64,000 nucleotides of DNA, taken from positions 1-64,000 of the forward strand of contig NZ_FNHP01000007.1 in the NCBI RefSeq assembly GCF_900103645.1, in the 5' to 3' direction. Each line of letters starts with the position of its first letter. The first letter of the stretch is position 1. A program made the translations under genes and the position numbers. Positions 60,573-64,000 of this stretch are shown piece after piece. The stretch comes from Oryzisolibacter propanilivorax (GTDB taxonomy: Bacteria > Pseudomonadota > Gammaproteobacteria > Burkholderiales > Burkholderiaceae_C). Under the pieces are notes generated by a model. It saw only the letters and a list, made by a program, of their open reading frames with translations. It did no database searches and had not been told where the DNA came from.

Positions 60573-60703
60573 TGGCCGATCCGGCGCAGCCGGGTCGGCG
60601 GTGTTCAGGGGCGCCAAGCCTGTGCGGCGGGGATAGCCCGCAGGGCTTTCCCCTGGAGGCAAGCGAAGTGCGCAGCGCCCCGGAAGGGGCGCGAAGGCAT
60701 CAG
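60573..60703. repeat. Modular repeat, copy 4 (first module)
   Basis: Matches 48081-48212, with the anchor at 60658 and hairpin GCGCCCC-GGAA-GGGGCGC (60675-60692). Its end reaches into the stop codon of the adjacent minus-strand gene. Confidence 0.65.
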
Positions 60704-60978
60704 GCCGAGTCTTCAGGACGCAGGCAGGATTGCGCAACCGGCATCCACGGCGAAGACGAGTCCAGGTAGTAGCGCCTGCCGCGCGCGTACAGCCCCGAAG
60801 GCTCGGTTGGCTTGTAGAACCCGGTGACGCGGCGACGAAACTGCACGCCGTATTCATTGGTGTAGATCACCGCGTCGCCGATCTGGAAGCGCAGCGGCTA
60901 GCCGTTCTCTGGCGCGAAGGGCTTGAGCGCATCGTGCTGCGCGGTGATTTCGATAATGTAGTCGTGATGACTGCTCAT
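60700..60978 (-). pseudogene. Small conserved gene interrupted by an in-frame amber codon
   Basis: From the ATG at 60978, with AGGAGAT upstream, 26 codons read MSSHHDYIIEITAQHDALKP to PENG. A TAG at 60900-60898 follows, and then 65 further sense codons continue in the same frame (PLRFQIGDAVIYTNEYGVQF ... VAQSCLRPEDSA) to a TGA at 60700. Codon use is good on both sides, so this is one gene with one nonsense change, perhaps CAG to TAG. No family is recognised. It overlaps repeat copy 4. Confidence 0.75.
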
Positions 60979-60984
60979 TGCATT

Positions 60985-61032
60985 GATCTCCTGTGATGAT
61001 CGAGAAAGGATCTCCTGTGATGATCGAGAAAG
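60985..61032. repeat. 24-bp perfect tandem duplication containing a ribosome site
   Basis: GATCTCCTGTGATGATCGAGAAAG occurs twice head to tail (60985-61008, 61009-61032). On the minus strand each unit carries AGGAGATC, the ribosome site used by the amber-interrupted gene. Confidence 0.8.
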
Positions 61033-61067
61033 CGCAAGGAGCGCCTTGCAGCGCTCCCAGGGCGAGA

Positions 61068-61418
61068 TCAGACGACGATCCGACCGGCCAGCCGCGCATC
61101 GCGCGCATAGGCGCTCAACCGCTTCTCGCCACGGAAAGACCGGTCGCGCTCAATCGGCAGGCCCAGCCCGCCGCGCACGGTCGCCAGCTCGTCCAAACTG
61201 ACCCAGCCCATCTCCGGCATCCCGAGGCCCAGGTCGCAAAGCCCGAAAGCATGGTCATGGTCATCGGGATCAATCTCGCTCAGCAGCCAGGTCGCGCCGG
61301 CGTCCGGCGTGAACAGCTTGACCACGGGAGCCGGATCGAAGTCCGGGTTGTCCAAGGATGCTCGGCCGTTGGCCAGCAGCGCGATGCGCTGCTCGTCGGT
61401 GATGAATGCGTTGTGCAT
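61068..61418 (-). CDS. DUF2958-domain protein (second copy)
   Basis: 116 residues from the ATG at 61418, with AGGAGTTC upstream. Same family core as the copy at 47212: LFTPDAGATWLLSEIDPDD and GLCDLGLGMPEMGWVSLDEL. The two paralogues are clearly diverged. Upstream gene of the same minus-strand run as the amber gene, DUF932 and ParB-like genes. Confidence 0.87.
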   Translation of the reverse strand: MHNAFITDEQRIALLANGRASLDNPDFDPAPVVKLFTPDAGATWLLSEIDPDDHDHAFGLCDLGLGMPEMGWVSLDELATVRGGLGLPIERDRSFRGEKRLSAYARDARLAGRIVV

Positions 61419-61870
61419 GGTGAACTCCTGAAAGGATGCCGGGCGGAATTGCCCGACCCGTTCAGGGCACGGCGCAGCGCAAGCAGTCAGGGGTCGCAGA
61501 CGGCCGCCAGGACGCAAGCGCGCACGGCGCGCGCCGCCATTGACGGCGAGAACGCCGTGATACGGTGAAGGAAACAGCAAGACCGCCTACACCCCGCCCA
61601 CTGCACAGACTCGGTTTTTGCGGCAAACGCAGCGCGCAGGCCCGGCACCAGCCGGGCCGCAGGCGTCAGCGATGGAAGCCGAATGGGGCGAGACTCGCAT
61701 GGCGAGGCTCAATGCGCAGCACGAGAGCGCGACCGGCCGATTCATCGGCCGGGGACGTGCCATTGCATTTTTTTGCCTGAGATTGCCCAGGCCGCACAGC
61801 AGAGAATTTGTTGAGATAGCTACAGCATTACAGCAATCGTGACAGCCACCTTAAGCCTGCTGCCGCGCCT
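61419..61870. other. Gap with modular repeat copy 5
   Basis: About 450 bases; the only organised part is the repeat at 61622-61757. No credible gene on either strand. It marks the right edge of the recognisable ICE maintenance block. Confidence 0.45.
61622..61757. repeat. Modular repeat, copy 5 (variant hairpins)
   Basis: The anchor GGCAAACGCAGCGCGCAG is followed by GGCCCGGC-ACCA-GCCGGGCC (61639-61658), then GGAAGCCGAATGG, the hairpin GAG-A-CTCGC-ATG-GCGAG-G-CTC (61690-61710) and CCGGCCGAT-TC-ATCGGCCGG (61733-61752). Compared with copy 3, every stem has compensating changes. Confidence 0.68.
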
Positions 61871-62270
61871 CTCCTCTCCGATTCCTGGCTGGCCCTCATC
61901 GTCAGCCTCCCATCCACCAGCGCCACGCCCCGCATGCGAATCTGGCGTGCCGTCAAAGCGCCGGGCTGTGCCGCCCTGCATGACAGCGCCTACTTGTTGC
62001 CAGCGCACACGGAGCAGGCCGCGCAGTTGCAGGCCTAGCCGACGAAGTCCTGCAGGAAGGCGGGCAAATCTGGATGCTACAGGTGCAGGCCATGCGACAT
62101 GGCCGAACAAAGCACCATCCAGGCCCTGTTCGACAGGACCACCGACTACATCCTTTGGCTGGAGGAACTGGCGCAAGCACGCGTGCGCCTACGAGGCCAT
62201 TGCCTTCGCCGTGACCTTGCTTCCCACGCTGGCACGGCTGCGCAACGCCCTACAAGTGCGGCTTGAGTCC
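61871..62270 (+). pseudogene. chrB: Decayed chrB (chromate-resistance regulator) fragment
   Basis: In one plus frame from 61880: DSWLALIVSLPSTSATPRMR, IWRAVKAPGCAALHDSAYLL and PAHTEQAAQLQA, then a stop. A second frame gives LQEGGQIWMLQVQAM, and from 62099 a third gives MAEQSTIQALFDRTTDYILW. These pieces follow in order the N-terminal domain of ChrB (VSLP..., MRIWRA-KA-GCAALRD-YLLP, LFDR-DY). Several frameshifts and a stop show it is dead. No chrA follows. Confidence 0.7.
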
Positions 62271-62642
62271 CCACCAAGCTGCAGCGACCACGCCCAGCCA
62301 TATCAACACGATGAGCCCTATCCCGAACCGGCTCCTGGGCTTGGCACCGTTGGCTTGCATCCATGCGTCTGCCTGGCTGCGGCACGCCGCAAGGATGTCT
62401 GGAGGCAATAGTTTGACGGCCAGCCAGATCAGCGCGGGTAATAGCAGCATGTCATCCACGTAGCCCAGCACAGGAATGAAGTCCGGGATCAAGTCGATAG
62501 GACTCAGCGCATAGGCCACCACAAAGACCCCGAGGGCCTTCGCGTACCAGGGGGTGCCGGGATGTTTGCCCGCAAACCACAGCGTCATGCCATCGCGCTT
62601 GATCCGCTTGGTCCAGGTTTTCAGGGACGTGCCGATACTCAT
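62250..62642 (-). CDS. YkvA/DUF1232-family membrane protein
   Basis: 130 residues. The core AYALSPIDLIPDFIPVLGYV with DDMLLLPALI (about 44-75) is the DUF1232 signature; one more hydrophobic segment at the C-terminus (about 106-125). The start overlaps the exporter stop by four bases, so it is transcribed with dmeRF. The function is unknown. Confidence 0.85.
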   Translation of the reverse strand: MSIGTSLKTWTKRIKRDGMTLWFAGKHPGTPWYAKALGVFVVAYALSPIDLIPDFIPVLGYVDDMLLLPALIWLAVKLLPPDILAACRSQADAWMQANGAKPRSRFGIGLIVLIWLGVVAAAWWGLKPHL

Positions 62643-63631
62643 GCGGCCTGCCGCTGCACCTCGACCGTGACATGCGACAGCTCATGGATATGCGCGAGCA
62701 GTGCCTTGTAGTACGCAGGTTCCTGGGTCTCCTGAGCGATCAGCGAAACAATGGCCGCGAAATGCCCCGGTCCGACCTGCCACACATGCAGGTCGGCGAT
62801 CTGACTCCCTGTCGGCTCCGTAGCTTCCCGGATCTCCTGTCGGATTTCCTCGCCTTCGGCCGCGGCATCAAGCAGCACGCTACCGGAATCCTGAATCAGC
62901 CCCCATGACCAGCGAGCGATCACCAGCGCGCCGACCACGCCCATGACCGGATCGGCCCACAGCCAGCCGTAGTTGCGGCCGACCAGCAGCGCGACGATGG
63001 CCAGCACGGAGGTCAGCGCATCGGCCAGGACGTGGATGTACGCAGCGCGCAAGTTGTTGTCTCGGCTGTGGCCATGCGCAGCATGATGAGCATCGTGCCC
63101 TTGGTCATGGCCGTGCTCATGATCATGGTGGTGGTGATGGCCGTGATCATGACCATGGTGCGCATGGTCGTCTTTCAGCAGCCAAGCGCAGATCAGGTTG
63201 ATGATCAGGCCCACGGCGGCCACGGCGATCGCCTGGTTGAAATCAATGTGGATCGGCTGGGTCAGCCGCACCAGGCTTTCCCAGGCGATCAGCAACGCGA
63301 TCAAGGCCAGGACGATCGCGCTGGCGAAGCCGGCCAGATCGCCGAGCTTGCCCGTGCCGAAGGTAAAGCGCGGATTGCCCACCTGCTTGCGCGCGAAGCG
63401 GTAGGCCAGTGCGGTGATCAGCATCGCGCCAGCATGAGTGGACATGTGCCAGCCATCAGCTACCAGCGCCATCGAGCCGTAGATCGTGCCGGCAACGATT
63501 TCCACCAGCATCATGCTGGCCGTCAGCGCGATCACCAGCCACACCTTGCGCTCATTGCGCTGGTGATCAGTACCAAGGAAGAAATGGTCGTGTGCGGACT
63601 CGGCGAGTGGAGCGGTCGTGGCGCTGGTCAT
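62639..63631 (-). CDS. dmeF: DmeF-like cation diffusion facilitator
   Basis: 330 residues. Six membrane segments, with the CDF metal motifs HMSTHAGAM (helix 2) and HVLADALTSV (helix 5, HxxxD). A very His-rich cytoplasmic loop (about 155-197) binds metal. The N-terminus HDHFFLGTDHQRNERKVW is typical of DmeF, which exports Co/Ni. It pairs with the RcnR/DmeR-type repressor encoded directly upstream. Confidence 0.88.
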   Translation of the reverse strand: MTSATTAPLAESAHDHFFLGTDHQRNERKVWLVIALTASMMLVEIVAGTIYGSMALVADGWHMSTHAGAMLITALAYRFARKQVGNPRFTFGTGKLGDLAGFASAIVLALIALLIAWESLVRLTQPIHIDFNQAIAVAAVGLIINLICAWLLKDDHAHHGHDHGHHHHHDHEHGHDQGHDAHHAAHGHSRDNNLRAAYIHVLADALTSVLAIVALLVGRNYGWLWADPVMGVVGALVIARWSWGLIQDSGSVLLDAAAEGEEIRQEIREATEPTGSQIADLHVWQVGPGHFAAIVSLIAQETQEPAYYKALLAHIHELSHVTVEVQRQAA

Positions 63632-63671
63632 GCGTGATTTCCTGAATGGGGGCGCTCTGCGAGCGACAAGT

Positions 63672-63944
63672 TCATTTCATGTAAGCCCGAATGACTTCGA
63701 TCATTTCCTCTCCGCCCTGGTGGCGCTCCAGGTCGCTCGACGGTGCCAGGACGTGTTCACGCAGATGATCTTCCATCACCTCGGCGGTCAAACCGCTGAC
63801 CGCGCCGCGGACGGAAGCGATCTGGCGCAGTACCTCGACACAGGCCGCATCCGCCTCCAGGGCGCGCTCGATGCCTTCGAGCTGGCCCTTGATACGGCGG
63901 ACACGCGCGATCAGCTTGGCTTTCTCACGGGAGGTGTGGGACAT
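63672..63944 (-). CDS. dmeR: DmeR/RcnR-type metal-sensing repressor
   Basis: 90 residues, all-helical CsoR/RcnR fold. The ligands H3, C35, H60 and H64 are the RcnR signature for Co(II)/Ni(II), unlike the Cys-His-Cys of copper CsoR. Directly upstream of the CDF exporter it should repress both genes until metal binds. 41 bases separate the two genes. Confidence 0.88.
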   Translation of the reverse strand: MSHTSREKAKLIARVRRIKGQLEGIERALEADAACVEVLRQIASVRGAVSGLTAEVMEDHLREHVLAPSSDLERHQGGEEMIEVIRAYMK

Positions 63945-63959
63945 AGCGACAGGTGGTTT

Positions 63960-63978
63960 TATAGACTAGTGGACTATA
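63960..63978. promoter_or_regulatory. Putative DmeR operator dyad TATAG-N9-CTATA
   Basis: Perfect TATAG / CTATA inverted repeat around ACTAGTGGA, 16 bases upstream of the dmeR start on the minus strand and overlapping the probable -10 region. It fits autorepression. Confidence 0.5.
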
Positions 63979-64000
63979 TTACATTAAGAAGGAGGATAGG

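Overview
The window is the interior of a large integrative and conjugative element (ICE) of the Tn4371 type. It sits in a GC-rich proteobacterium, most likely a beta-proteobacterium or a Pseudomonas/Stenotrophomonas-like host; the sequence alone does not settle the species. The backbone genes match that family in type and order: trbE-trbD-trbC-trbB, a ribbon-helix-helix gene and traG at the left; relaxase, traF, a DUF2840 gene, parA and repA in the middle; and AlpA-like, DUF2285, DUF2958, DUF736, ParB-like and DUF932 genes to the right. No integrase, attachment site or element end is visible.

Layout. 1-5410: conjugation genes on the minus strand (trbE runs off the left edge). 5875-7851: a LysR regulator and a DUF305 membrane protein. 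8334-23376: a long minus-strand copper/silver operon (cusABC, secreted small proteins, P-type ATPase, cytochrome c, CusF, cupredoxin, multicopper oxidase, a second outer-membrane channel), with a divergent copper-type two-component system at 23534-25621. 25768-38800: a zinc/cobalt/cadmium block (czcI, czcCBA, a P-II-like gene, the P1B-4 ATPase czcP, a zinc-ribbon protein, two DUF4148 proteins, czcRS). 38899-39945: a DMT-type transporter with a long histidine-rich tail. 40113-48748: relaxase, traF, partition and replication genes, with three iteron-like repeats next to repA. 49537-52392: an arsenic operon (arsR, arsI, two arsC types, ACR3). 52434-53389: a frameshifted IS110 transposase. 53707-56473: three AT-richer genes of unknown function. 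56783-61418: ICE maintenance genes, one interrupted by an amber codon. 61871-62270: a wrecked chrB. 62250-63944: a YkvA-like gene and a dmeRF-type metal exporter/repressor pair.

How it works together. The conjugation and partition genes move and maintain the element. Its cargo covers Cu/Ag, Zn/Co/Cd, As and Co/Ni, and formerly chromate. The two RND pumps carry different specificity residues: a methionine triad in CusA, and the Asp/Asp/Glu relay in CzcA. Two TGACA-N4-TGTCA palindromes, upstream of czcI and of czcR, suggest one regulator controls both. A different dyad (GATTAC-T6-GTCATC) sits in the divergent copper promoter region.

The two least explained parts are these. First, a modular repeat family is present in five copies between 48081 and 61757; its hairpins keep their shape while their bases change, which points to a structured RNA. 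Second, the three-gene orphan operon at 53707-56473 is a candidate defence system.
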